A model generated the notes under the pieces. That model was not told the origin of the DNA. It saw nothing but the letters and a program-made list of their open reading frames with translations, and made no database searches. A stretch of 64,000 nucleotides of DNA, from NCBI RefSeq assembly GCF_022682495.2, contig NC_071392.1, positions 53,531,459 to 53,595,458 on the forward strand, read 5' to 3'. The translations under genes and the position numbers were made by a program. This DNA is from Desmodus rotundus (Eukaryota > Chordata > Mammalia > Chiroptera > Phyllostomidae). Positions 35,301 to 45,528 of the stretch are shown here, one piece after another; within the stretch, counting starts at the first letter, position 1; each line of letters opens with the position of its first letter.

Positions 35301-36147
35301 CTTAAGTTATAATGTCTTACTGTATTTTTTGTTTTTAGTACAGAATTTTATTTATTTCAAAACTTTTTCATGAGTCTTCTTACATCTTCTCTTGGCTGTA
35401 GAGAGAACAGGAGAGAACACTGATTCTGAGTGGCAGATTGTTCTGAGGTACTAAGAAAATCTCTTAGTTTTTATTTTTCTTATTATAAAAGAAATGCATG
35501 TTTGTCATAAAATGCATATAATAGAGATACACAAAAGGAAATAAAAGTTTTCCTCAATTCAAAGATCATAGGTAACCTCTCTTTATAGCTTTTTAGATTT
35601 GTATGTGTATAATTAGTTTTATAAAATATATATAATTGTTCTGATATGTTATTTTTTTATTCACACACTTATTTCTACAAAACAATTTTTAACCATTTCA
35701 TATTGTTTGCTTTGTGGGTGTCTTATAATGTTTAACCAATTCACTATTGCATACCAAGTTTATTTTATTTTATATTGAGACACAGCTTTGTACATGTAGC
35801 TTTGAGCACACATCTAATTTTTCACTTTCCTTATCACATCAACTCTTAACTATTTTCACCTTCTAATCCTAACTGTTTTCTATATCTTTCAAAAACAAAT
35901 CTTAGGATATAGTGTCCTCATTTTTATACTGTCTTATAGTCTTTACTTTTGTGTGTGTAATTTTAGCCCTCCAAATCAAGTTCTTGTAGGGAAGAATCCT
36001 ATTTTATGTTTCTGTGTATAGGTATAAAAATTTACTTCATAGTAATTGATTTGAGTGGTTATTAAAACTTACTATAAGTTGTTAGACTATTTCAGCTCAA
36101 ATGTTTAAAATCTAAGAAATTATTTAAACATTTAAGCATTTCTTATT
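35301..36147. other. Unassigned very AT-rich sequence
   Basis: No gene or nameable repeat seen. Confidence 0.5.
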
Positions 36148-36205
36148 ATCATTAAAATAAACATTTAAAAATGTTTATCATTAAAATAAACATTTAAAAA
36201 TGTTT
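36148..36205 (+). repeat. Exact tandem duplication of a 29-bp unit
   Basis: Two identical head-to-tail copies (36148-36176 and 36177-36205) of a unit starting atcattaaaataaacattta. The unit contains the near-palindrome AACATTTAAAAATGTT. The identity of the copies indicates a recent replication-slippage event. Confidence 0.95.
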
Positions 36206-36399
36206 AAAATCTAAAAAAGTGTAGTTGCTTTCAGCTTTGAAAATTTGATAGCTCACAAGACAATTTAAATATAAATAAGTTTCTTAATTGTTCCATCATT
36301 AGACATGTATCATTGAACACTATCTGTGAGTAGATTATTGCAATGGTAATGTTTGAGAGGGCAGTGAAACATAAGAGACACTATTTCTACATGTAAACA

Positions 36400-37141
36400 T
36401 ATGAGGTCTGTCCAGAGGCTGTCCAGCCATATATTATGAAAAATAGAGACATTTATTAAAGGAGATATCAAATATAAGAAACATTGTACATAGAAAAATG
36501 ACCCCTCAGTCTCCTTCAAAGTAGGCACCTTGGGACCTCACACAGTTCTCCCAACTGAAGCACGATGTGCTTCCGTGCTGGTAGCAGAAGGCGCTGAATG
36601 AATTTTGCCATAACACATTTCATGCCAAGATCCTACATCAGAATCTCAGACCCAGTAGTTTTTGGAATCCCCAGATCAGCTGCTAGTTCTTGCACTGTCA
36701 GTCACTGATATTTGTTGATTACAGCCCCATTACACATTCAAAATTCTCAGGTGTTCTTCTTGTTGTATGCCTTCCAGAACATGGATCACTTTCAACAGAC
36801 TCTTGACCATCTTTGAAATGTTTCACACTTTTATTTCTGCTGTACTTATTGCATCATCCCTGAAAGCCTTCTGAATCATTTGAATAGTTTCTGTGGACGA
36901 ATGTTCAAGCTTAACACAAAATTTGATGCAGATTTGTTGCTCTGCTCACTCAATCATTTTGAATGTGATGGCCACACAGTACACATGCTCCCTCAATGGC
37001 ATCCACCACTCACACTGACTAGTACAGTGAAGTCATTCATTGCTCACACATGCACATTCCAGTCTGCTTTCCTTGACTGCCAGCTCACATGTCCTTATAT
37101 TAGCAATGGCTGGACTTTTTCTGAACAGACTTCCTTGTATA
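36400..37141 (-). mobile_element. Internally deleted mariner transposon
   Basis: Terminal inverted repeats match at both ends. The left end reads GAGGTCTGTCCAGAGGCTGT (from 36403); the right end, read in reverse from about 37138, gives AAGGAAGTCTGTTCAGAAAA. Both continue to GTCCAGCCAT. TA lies at each edge. On the reverse strand the interior starts as a mariner transposase: the N-terminal helix-turn-helix region (KFCVKLEHSSTETIQMIQ at about 36930-36877) and the second HTH region further on. It then jumps near 36595 to the C-terminal end (36540-36520). The catalytic DD(D/E) core is missing, which accounts for a length near 740 bp instead of about 1.3 kb. Confidence 0.82.
36500..36990 (-). pseudogene. 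Mariner transposase remnant lacking the catalytic core
   Basis: This is the coding relic of the preceding element. The N-terminal DNA-binding domain is present with stops and frameshifts; the catalytic triad region is deleted; a short C-terminal tail follows. In intact mariners the protein binds the inverted repeats and performs cut-and-paste transposition at TA sites. This copy could serve at most as a substrate for a transposase supplied in trans. The 88-codon forward frame at 36880-37146 is its antisense shadow. Confidence 0.7.
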
Positions 37142-37211
37142 GCTAACTATTTAGGTCATACATGATCTAAAAATGATTTCATTTCATTTCATACATGAAA
37201 TAAAAATCATC

Positions 37212-37300
37212 TAAAATGATTTTGGACACTCATGTGCTATACCAAATGATTTGGGACACTCATTTGGATCTATACCAAATGATTTTGGACCCACTCATGG
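37212..37300 (+). repeat. Short minisatellite, about 32-bp unit, 2.7 copies
   Basis: Three consecutive units begin near 37212, 37243 and 37276, each containing AAATGATTT(T/G)GGACAC/CCACTCAT and 'tctatacc/gctatacc'. The preceding 37165-37210 holds an imperfect hairpin (atgatttcatttc ... gaaataaaaatcat). Confidence 0.85.
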
Positions 37301-37393
37301 TATGATGTTCTGCGAAGAAATTTTTCCATTTAATTAATGACATGGATTCTACCCTTTGTGACTATGACATTCACTGTTTTGACCAGTGATTTT

Positions 37394-38215
37394 TGTTGGG
37401 GAGCTTTGCCCACAGAGGCCCCCATCTGCCGCAGATGAGAATAAGTCTGCCAAGACATGATCTGCTTGGGGAAGAAGGGCAGCTGAACTCTCAAGGCAGA
37501 AGGGCCAGGAGCCTGTTCCTCAGTGGGCTTTTCTGGGGTTCAGTTTGCACAGGAATACATGTAAAGGTCATCAATCATTGTCAGGCAGTAAGGATCAAAC
37601 AATAGATAACACACAAAGAACTCTGAGGGCTTATTCTGAGTCAGGGTCAGATAGCTAAAAGGCCAAAAAACTTTGGAGAAACAAACTCGTTCTATGCTTG
37701 GATCCTTATCATTTAAATTGAGGGTATTAGCAAAGTAGGTTTCACAGGATTTTATGCATTTTTTCTTAGGCCTGATGGCCCTGGGGAACCTGCCCTTTCT
37801 AGCACAGGGCCACACCCACCTCTGGCATTGTTTCAGGCTTAAGTCAGGCAGGCAAAGTAAGGCAGCCAAGAGATTAGGAGACTTCTCCTAGACAGAATGG
37901 GGACTCAGACTATATAAAAGCCAGGGGGGGCGAGGGTCCATCACCCCCTTTTTCTGTAGACCCCAAAGTCCTTACCTGAGGGCCCCTTCATTTCCATGCC
38001 TGTCTTAGGTCGTCCCTCCCTTGAGGAATCTTACCTGTCATTGGCTAACCAGTCATCCCCTGGGGCCAAGCAGGGTGAAGTGAAAGGGGGCAGAGGCAGC
38101 GCCCCTGCCAAAGATAAGCTTTGTCTCTGTAGAGGCTTATGGTCCCAAGGTCTCTGACAAAGCCTTAGCCATGGCAGGTTATAGCTTCTGAAACCATGCA
38201 GGGTGGTTCCCAACA
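37394..38215. mobile_element. Solo LTR of an endogenous retrovirus, 822 bp, 6-bp TSD
   Basis: The element begins TGTTGGGG and ends TTCCCAACA, giving the TG...CA ends and short inverted repeat (TGTTGGG/CCCAACA) of a retroviral LTR. An exact 6-bp duplication (gatttt) flanks it at 37388-37393 and 38216-38221. A TATA-like TATATAAAAG is at 37911-37920 on the forward strand; I saw no clear AATAAA downstream, so the transcriptional strand is only tentatively forward. No gag, pol or env sequence adjoins it, so the internal region was probably lost by LTR-LTR recombination. A 6-bp duplication is common for class II (ERVK-like) proviruses; the class is inferred. Confidence 0.85.
37911..37920 (+). promoter_or_regulatory. 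TATA-like box inside the solo LTR
   Basis: TATATAAAAG lies about 518 bp from the LTR left end, a plausible U3 core promoter that would place transcription start near 37940-37950. Confidence 0.5.
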
Positions 38216-38221
38216 GATTTT

Positions 38222-38500
38222 CAAACTTTTTCATCTCATGTCACACATAAACTAATCACTAAGGTTCTGTAGTACACCAAAAAATGTACTCTTTTCTAGC
38301 CTGACAAAAAACAGATATAATTTTGATTCATTCACACCAGATGGCTATTGTGTTGGCTGTTGTCATTTTTTTTTTTTTTTTAGTTTGATAATCTAAGGAA
38401 AAAGAGGGCAGGGTCCCTGACAAAATAGTCAAGTACTGCATATTTCAAAAAATCTTGCAGCACCCCAGTGTGCTTCATGTGGCTGTTCTAGACTGTTTAT
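38222..38500. mobile_element. Possible ancient hAT-type non-autonomous element
   Basis: The stretch 'caaactttttcatctcatgtcacac' ... 'attcattcacaccagatggctattgtg' ... 'tgcagcaccccagtgtgcttcatg' resembles an old mammalian DNA-transposon fossil. I recognise the text type but not a secure family. The solo LTR is inserted at or near its left end. Confidence 0.35.
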
Positions 38501-38789
38501 AAATTTAATTAATAAATTTTATATACAATATTTAATTAAAAAAAGAGAATTCATTGTGTAGTAACTAAGAATAAAGACTAATAAGTCTTTGAATGATCAC
38601 TAAATTTAAATTGAGTATAAAAGAAAGAACAAGCATTAAAGTATTACAAGCATCTGACTGAATCTTGTTTAGGAAGAAAACATGAAGATGATAAGACAGC
38701 ATACCTCTGCCTAAAGACTTGATTATACAGTTGGAAATTTGTATACACAAACTCTACAGTATGTCAATTTTCAATGGTGATGCAATTCA

Positions 38790-39270
38790 ATATTAACATA
38801 ATGTGATTTTGGCAAGAACCATTATTGTGACTGAGAGGGCAAACAAAAGATTCATTCACAAAGACATTTAAGCAGGAACTTGAAGATAAGTGAAATTTTG
38901 GTGTGTGAATTGTGGATAGTAAATTATAGGCATGAAGAAGCAGTATAAATATCTGAACATACATATTTGTTCCTGGAATGTTGAACAGTCTAGTGTAGTA
39001 GAAGTGATAAGAGTGGAGGAAAGTGATAGGAGATAAAACTGGAAAAGTAGGTTGGGGTCTGATTCTGAGGAATATCCACTGCATTTTAAGCAGTTCAGAA
39101 TTCATTCTAGAGGTATTGGAAGTCAACTAGGAAAGGCTTTTAAGTAGAGGATGGAACAATTGGGTTTAACTCTTAGGATGATTACTTTAACTTTGCCACA
39201 GAAAATAGATTACAAGGGCTAGATACTGGAAGCAAGAGAATAGTTGGGAGTCCTTGTTCAGTATAACTGT
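38790..39270 (+). repeat. Ancient mammalian repeat, family not assigned
   Basis: A purine-rich stretch with 'gaagataagtgaaattttggtg' and 'aagtaggttggggtctgattctgagg' (about 39044-39069) resembles the repeats at 8900-9345 and 29635-29869, again diverged. Confidence 0.4.
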
Positions 39271-40077
39271 CCACAATCATAAATTCTTATTTATAATAAT
39301 GACTCTTCCATTTGATGAAGAGACACTTTAATTGAATTTAAACCCTCTTGGGTTTCATTTGACTTTGGGTCTTCCAGTACTTTTATGGGACGTTAATATC
39401 TTATCTCTTCTCTTTTGCTATTGGTTGTATCTCTTTCAATAATGAGGGAGGTTTTGTATTGTCATAGGTGTTTCCACTGGTATGAAGTATTCTTGATATT
39501 TAACAGTTCAGATTTCATCTTCTCTTAAATATTAAGGCTTTCGTAAGGTTGCATTTGCTTTCTGGGACAGACTCTGCTCCATTCTACACCTTCACTTTTC
39601 AGACAAAAAGGCAGTAACAGAGGCAGATCCAATCTAGAACTATTTATTCCTGCTTGGGTGAAGGATAGCTCTTACTGCTCTCATTCAGGCATTGATTATA
39701 ACAATTTCCTTACAGGGGTTCTATCCTGAGACTTAAAACCAATAAAGATTTATTTGAGAACCATGTAATTATACACTATGAAGAAAATGTCAACTAAGTT
39801 TATTAAATAATTATTTTAATATTAAAAGCAAGTAAAAATATAGGAATATATTTCCCTTGGGCCCCAACTTCAATTCCCTTAGAATTGAAAAAGAAACTTT
39901 TCCCTAGCCAGAATAGTCATTTTTCTTTTCTCTTTCCCTATTACTCTCATGACCTCTTTTACTGTCTTACCAGGTATTCTAGATGTTTTGGAAGTTTTAC
40001 ATACATTTTATTTACTTTTTTCTTCAGGACACATTTATTATATTATTAGAGCTTTCCTGATCTGGCTAGAAAGTCCT
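39271..40077. other. Unassigned sequence
   Basis: No gene or nameable repeat seen. Confidence 0.5.
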
Positions 40078-40535
40078 CTTTTTTTTTTTTTTTTATTGTT
40101 CAGTTACAATTGTCCCCATTTTTCCCCACTCTTCTCCCCTGCCCCAATCATCCCTCACCCCTGGTTCTCTCAGTCAGTCCCCACCCTGTTGTTCGTTACC
40201 ATGGCTCCTTTATACATGTTCCTAGACTAGACCCTTCCACTCCTTTTACCCATTACTCCCTCCCCGCTTCCCTCTGGTCACCATCAATTTGTTCCTACTT
40301 TCCATGTCTCTAGTTCTATTTTGCTCATTTGTTTGTTTTGTGCATTAGGTTCCAATTATAGGTGAGATCATATGGTATTTGTCTTTCACTGCCTGACTAA
40401 TTTCACATAGCAAATGCTCTCCAGATCCATCCATACCATTGTGAAGGGTAGGAGCTCCTTCTTACTGCCTGTTTCATAGTATTCCGTTTTGTAAATGTAC
40501 CACAATTTTTTGATCCACTCATTTACTGGATTCTA
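40078..40535 (-). mobile_element. 5'-truncated young L1 3' end, antisense
   Basis: A T-run at 40079-40094 followed by 'attgttcagttacaattgtcccc', the C-rich 3' UTR, and the ORF2 end read in reverse. It stops at 'gatccactcatttactgg' (40514-40531). About 450 bp remain. Confidence 0.85.
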
Positions 40536-41395
40536 GAGTCTTATTGGAGCACTTTCCCTTCTTGTTTTTTATCTTTTACTCATTTTTAATATTTCTTTTT
40601 TCTTATCTTTTCTGTGTATTTTTCCTCCTGACAGCCTGTTCCATGCCTTTCATCAGGCTGCAATGCACCATGTCTTTGAAATGATTCCTTTCTCAGAGCC
40701 CCTCACTAAGCCACTCATAGGCCTCTGCTTTCAAGTGGGCATGCTCTTTAGCTAACAGATACTTTTAGGGCCCACTTCTGATTGTCCTCTTATGCCACTT
40801 CTGTTTTTATGGAGTACAACATTTTGCTCTCCCATTCCCCTCTCTGCACGGTCCTTCTACTTCCATCCCCCTGCCCACTTTGGTTAAATCCTTATCCAGT
40901 GTTTTGGACTTTGCATTGAAAAGCTGCAAGCTGATATAAAAGACAACTCAGTTTCTGCTAAATATAAAGTTCTATTTATTTTCCCTTGGTATATCCTATC
41001 TCTTTGGAGGGAAAATATTGACTCTCAGGCTGAATGCTACTGGGCTCACTATCACCTCTATAGACATTTTAAATCTATACTTGCATTACTTGCATATAAC
41101 TTTAAAATATACTTAAGCTATCTCTCACAAAGTTTGAAAACAAAGAAGTGGTTTAGTTAACTTCCTAAGGGAGTATATAATGTAATACAGAAACAGAAGT
41201 AAATATATATTGTGCTAGATTGTAATAAATATTGACACCTCATAATGAAGTATATTCATGCATTCATAGACACTACACAGCAATTGAGCACCATATGTAC
41301 AAATTTCTGTTATGTGAGGCGTTAGAAGACATACTTGCTGTTCACAAGAAAGAGCAGTCTATTTGGAGAGACAAACATAAATTCATATGATTATA
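40536..41395. other. Unassigned sequence
   Basis: No gene or nameable repeat seen. Confidence 0.5.
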
Positions 41396-41630
41396 AGACA
41401 TTGAAATTAAGAACAAACTGACAGTAACTAGAGGGAAGGTGAAATAGGATAATGGGGGGGACAGGGAGAAGGGTTTTCAGGAACATGTCTAAAGGACACA
41501 TGGACAAAAACAAAAGGGGGTAAGATCAAGGGTGGGAAGTGGGGATGTCTGGGGTTGGGGGGGGAGGTGAAAATGGAGACAACTCTACTTGAACAACAGT
41601 AAGAAATATTCAAAAGAAAAAAAAAGGAAA
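41396..41630 (+). mobile_element. Short L1 3' UTR insertion, sense
   Basis: It starts in 'gacattgaaattaagaacaaactgacag' and runs through the polypurine tract (41440-41575) to 'caactctacttgaacaacag' and an A-rich tail. About 230 bp remain. Confidence 0.85.
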
Positions 41631-41745
41631 TGCAAATTAAGGTTGCAATGAAATAACACTATGTCTACATTAGAATGCCTAAAAATAAAAAGAAAACTGA
41701 GCATAACAAAAAGGAATGTGATAGGATGAGTGCCACAATATAGAT
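41631..41745 (+). mobile_element. Old sense L1 ORF2 scrap
   Basis: 'gaaatgcaaattaaggttgcaatgaaataacac' is the ORF2-derived text 'aatgcaaattaaaaccacaatgag' of old L1s. The younger L1 3' end at 41396-41630 abuts it. Confidence 0.5.
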
Positions 41746-41758
41746 ATGTAACAATCAT

Positions 41759-43172
41759 CTTTTTAAAAAATATTGAAGTTATTGGGGTGACACTGGTTAA
41801 TAAAATTATGTAGGTTTCAAGTGTATGATTCTAAAATACATAGTCTGTATATTGTATTGTAATGTTCACCACCCAAATCAAGTTTCCTTCCATCACCATT
41901 TATCTACACTTTATGCTCTTCTACCACCCCACCCACTTCACCTCTGGTAATCACCATACTGTTGTCTGTGTATGAGGGTTTTTTTTTTTCTGTGCATAAT
42001 CCCTATAACTTTTTCACCCAGCCCCGTAACACCTTCTCCTCTTTGAGAGTTATAAGTCAGTTCTCTGTATCTATGACTTTGTTTCTGTTTTGTTTGGTAC
42101 TTTATTTTATTCAGTACATTCCACATATAAGTGAAATCATATGCTACTTGTCTTTCTCTGACTGCCTTATTTCACTTAGCAAATACTCTCCAGGTCCATT
42201 CATGTTTTCACAAAAGGTAAGATTTCCTTCTTTTTTATGGCTGAGTGGTATTCCAATGTGTAAATGTACCATAGCTTTTTTATCTACTTGTGTAGTGATG
42301 GACATTTAGGCTACTTTTAAATGTTGGCTATTGTAGATAAAGCTGCGAAGAACATTGGGGTGCATATATTATTTTGAATTAGTGTTACAGGTTTCTTCGG
42401 ATAAATTCCCAGAAATGGAATTGCTGGATCATAAGGGAATTTCACTTTTGATTTGTTTGAGATAATTCCATATGGTTTTTCACAGTGGCTGCACCAATCT
42501 CCATTCCCACCATCAGTGCACAAGGGTTCCCTTTTATTCATGTCCTCACCAACACTTGTTTATTTATTGATGATAGTCATTCTGACAGTTGTGAGATGAA
42601 ACCTTATTGTGGTTTTAATTTGCATTTCTCTGATGATTAGTGAAATTAAGCATCTTTTCATATGTCTATTGGCCATCTGTACATTGTCTTTGGGGAAGTG
42701 TCTATTCAGGTACTTTGCCTATTTTTTAATTGTATTGTTTGGTTTTATTTGGTGTTGAGTTTTATTATTTCTTTATAAAGTTTAAATACTAACCCCTTAT
42801 CCCATGTATTGGCCAATATGTTCTCCCATTCAGTGGGTTGTCACTTCATTTTACTGATGGTCTCCTTTCCTGTGCAAAACCTTTTTAGTTGAATGTAGTT
42901 CTATTTGTTTCTTTTCTTATTTTGTTTTCTTACCTGAGGAGATATATCAGAGAAAATAGTGCCACAATAAATGCGTGAGATTTTACTGCCTGTGTTTTCT
43001 TCTAGATTGATTTTTATGGCTTCACTTTGAACATTTAAGTATTTAATCCATTTTGAGTATGTTCTTGTGGGTGGTGTAAGAACATGGTCTAGTTTCATTT
43101 TTTTTGCTTATATCAGTCAAATTTTCCCAATAACTTTTATGGAATAGACTATCTTTACACTACTGCATGTTC
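41759..43172 (-). mobile_element. Old L1 3' part, antisense
   Basis: The old-type L1 3' UTR (ttattggggtgacactggtt, 41778-41797) is followed by the end of ORF2 in reverse up to about 43172, where the text jumps to a far more 5' part of ORF2. Either this L1 has lost about half of ORF2 or two copies abut. Pieces of ORF2 frame remain at 42317-42541 and 42901-43098. Confidence 0.75.
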
Positions 43173-43565
43173 TTACCTGGGAAAATGCTTGATATGATTT
43201 CAGTTTTCTTGAATTTGTTGAGGTGTATTTTGTGTCTTATCATATGGCCTATCTTTGAAAATGTTCCATGTGCATTTGCAAAGAATGTGTATTTTGCTTC
43301 TTTGGGATGAAAGGTTCTATCTATATCACTTAAGTCCATTTGATCTAATGTGGTGTTCAGTTACACAATATCCTTGTTGATATTTTGATGGGAGGATCTA
43401 TCCCTTGTTGATAGCGGAGTGTTAAAATCCCATACTATAATTGTGTTGCTGCCTATATCTTTCTTCAAGTCCTCTAAGATTTCTATTATAATTTGGGTGC
43501 TCCTATGTTGGATGCATAGATGTTTATAATATTTATATCTTCTTCATGGATTCTTTGCTTGAGTA

Positions 43566-43850
43566 TTATGAAGTTTCATTCTGTTTTACAGCCTTTGTTT
43601 GGAAGTCTGTTTTGTCTGATAAAAGTATTTCTACTCCACCTTTTGTTTCCTGTTTATTTGCTTGGAATATTTTTTTCCAGTCTTTCACTTTCAGTCTGTG
43701 TAGATCTTTTCTTCTGAGGTGCATCTCTTGTAGGTAGCATATGTGTGGGTCATGATTTATTATCCATTCAGCTACCCTATGTCTTTTGATTGGAACATTT
43801 AATTCATTTACATTTAAGGGTATTATTGACAGGTACTTATTCATTGCCAT
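43566..43850 (-). pseudogene. L1 ORF2 endonuclease-domain N-terminus, broken
   Basis: A 94-codon piece starts close to the ORF2 N-terminus. The text YLSIIPLNVNELNVPIKRHR, then HDPHICYLQEMHLR, matches the AP-endonuclease-like domain of L1 ORF2p, whose N (of LN.N.N) and E (of LQE) are catalytic positions; both are present. The remaining endonuclease sequence is out of frame. Confidence 0.85.
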
Positions 43851-43996
43851 TTTACTCCCTTTGTACCTGTGTTCCTTGTTCTCTCACTCTTTTTCTTCTT
43901 GTTAAAGCGGTCCCTTTAGCATATCTTGCAGTGCTGGGTTGGTGGAAGTGTATTCTTTCAGTCTTCTTTTGTCTGGGAAATTCCCTACTTTGCCTT

Positions 43997-44287
43997 CTAT
44001 TTTAATTGAGACCCTTGCTGGGTAGTTTGGAATATTTCCTGCCAGTCCTTTCTGTCTTGTAATGTTTCTGTTGAAAAGTCAGCTGGTAGCCACATTGGGT
44101 CTCCCTTGTATGTTACTTCCTGTTTCTCCCTTGCTATCTTTAAGATTCTCTCTTTGTCTTGGAATTTTGCTATTTTAATTATGATGTGTGTTGGAGTGGG
44201 CCTCTTTGGGTTCGTCTGGCCTGGGACCTTCTGTGCTTTTTGGACTTTTGTGACTTTTTCTCTCTTTGAATTAGGGAAGTTTTCCAT
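43997..44287 (-). pseudogene. L1 ORF1 C-terminal fragment, broken
   Basis: A 96-codon piece with PTHIIIKIAKFQDKERILKI and LPADFSTETLQDRKDWQEIF corresponds to the end of the RRM and the C-terminal domain of L1 ORF1p, the RNA-binding chaperone. The upstream coiled-coil part lies in other frames toward 44760. Confidence 0.85.
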
Positions 44288-44862
44288 CAGTACTTTTTCA
44301 AACAGGTTTTCTATGCCTTACTCCTCTTCTGCTTTTCGTATCCCTATTATATGGATATTAGTATGTTTCATGCTGTCTTATGTTTCATGTTGTCTTGCAG
44401 TTAGTTCCCTTAACCCCTCTTCATTCTTTTTAAGTCTTTTTTCCTCTTCTTGCTCTTCTGAGAGGTGTTTTTTTTTTTTTCTTTGTCCTGAAGCTCACTG
44501 ATTCTATCTTCTGCTTCATCTAGCCTGCTTTTGGTTCCTTCTACTGTGTTCTTCAATTCAGAAATTGTATTCTTCATTTCCTTTGGCTCTTGTTGATTGT
44601 TTCTGTGGCCTTTTTCATGCTGATATAGTTTGCAGTCAGTTTCTCTTACTTTCCCTGTAGTTTTTGGTAATTCTCAGTGAGCTCATTGAGCTTCCTTATA
44701 ACCACTATTTTTGAACTCAATATCTGATAGTTGACTTACCTCTATTTCATTCAACTATTTTTAAGATTCCTCCTTTTTTTTCATTTGGGGATTGTTTCTT
44801 TGCCTTACAATTATTTGTGAGACTCTTCTTGTTTGTCTCTGCTTCTTAAAATGATCTGTTTT

Positions 44863-45528
44863 CATATGGTATTTGTCTTTCACTTCCTGGCTAATTTCAC
44901 TGAGCCTAATGCTCCGCAGTTTCATCCATGCTGTCGCAAAGGGCTGGAGCTTCTTCTTTCTTTCTGCTGTACAGTATTCCATTTTATAAATGTACCATAG
45001 TTTTTTTGTCCACTCACTTACTGGTGGGCCTTTAGGTTACTTTCAGCACTTGGCTATTGTAAATTGTGCTGCTATGACCATTGGGGTGCATAGGTTCTTT
45101 TGAATTGGTGTCTTAGGATTCTTAGGATATAATCCCAGCAGTGGTATTGCTGGATCATAAAGTAGTTCCATTTTTAGTTTTCTGAGCAAATTCCGTACTG
45201 TTTTCCACAGTGGCTGCACCATTCTGCATTCCCACTATAAGTGGATCCTAATAAACAAAACAAAAAAGCAAGCCAAATATAATCAGAGACATTGAAATAA
45301 AGAACCAAATGACAATAACCAGAGGGGAGGGTATAGAGGGATAATGGGAGAAAATAGGAGAAGCTCCATCAAGGATCATGTATAAAGGACATATGGAGAA
45401 AGCCAAAGGGGGTAGGTTTGAGGGTGGGAGGTGGGGATATGTGGGGCAGGGGGGCCATGGTGGGACAAAAGTAGTGATAACTGTATTTCAGCAACAATAA
45501 AATAAATAAATAAATATGAGAAGACATT
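44863..45528 (+). mobile_element. Young L1 3' end with 5' inversion (twin priming)
   Basis: The left part (44863-45235) is ORF2 sequence in reverse (catatggtatttgtctttc ... ctgcattcccac). The right part (45236-45528) is the 3' UTR in forward orientation (tataagtggatcctaataaac ... A-rich tail). In an uninverted L1 the CATATG at the left edge directly precedes the TATAAGTGG at the junction, so the two parts are adjacent segments with the 5' one flipped. This is the signature of twin priming. The sequence 'aaaatgat' on the left (44848-44855) recurs as 'aaaaaatgat' near 45530-45539 and is a candidate TSD. The host is an older antisense L1. Confidence 0.88.

Larger units (their letters stand above)
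43173..44862 (-). mobile_element. L1 ORF2 5' part, ORF1 and 5' UTR, antisense (left segment)
   Basis: In reverse this region holds the ORF2 linker (43173-43560), the endonuclease domain (43566-43850), the inter-ORF gap, ORF1 (about 43990-44760) and the start of the 5' UTR. A younger 5'-inverted L1 at 44863-45528 interrupts it and it resumes at 45529-46850, reaching the element's true 5' end. It is therefore one of the few non-5'-truncated L1s of the window, though decayed. Confidence 0.75.

Noticed and set aside
36880..37146. 88-codon forward frame
   Set aside because: It is the antisense shadow of the mariner transposase N-terminal region.
37540..37869. 109-codon reverse frame within the solo LTR
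   Set aside because: It lies inside LTR sequence and shows no retroviral protein features; treated as a chance frame.
40060..40570. Possible TSD (ctagaaagtcct / ctagagtctt) around the L1 3' end
   Set aside because: The match requires gaps and is too weak to claim.
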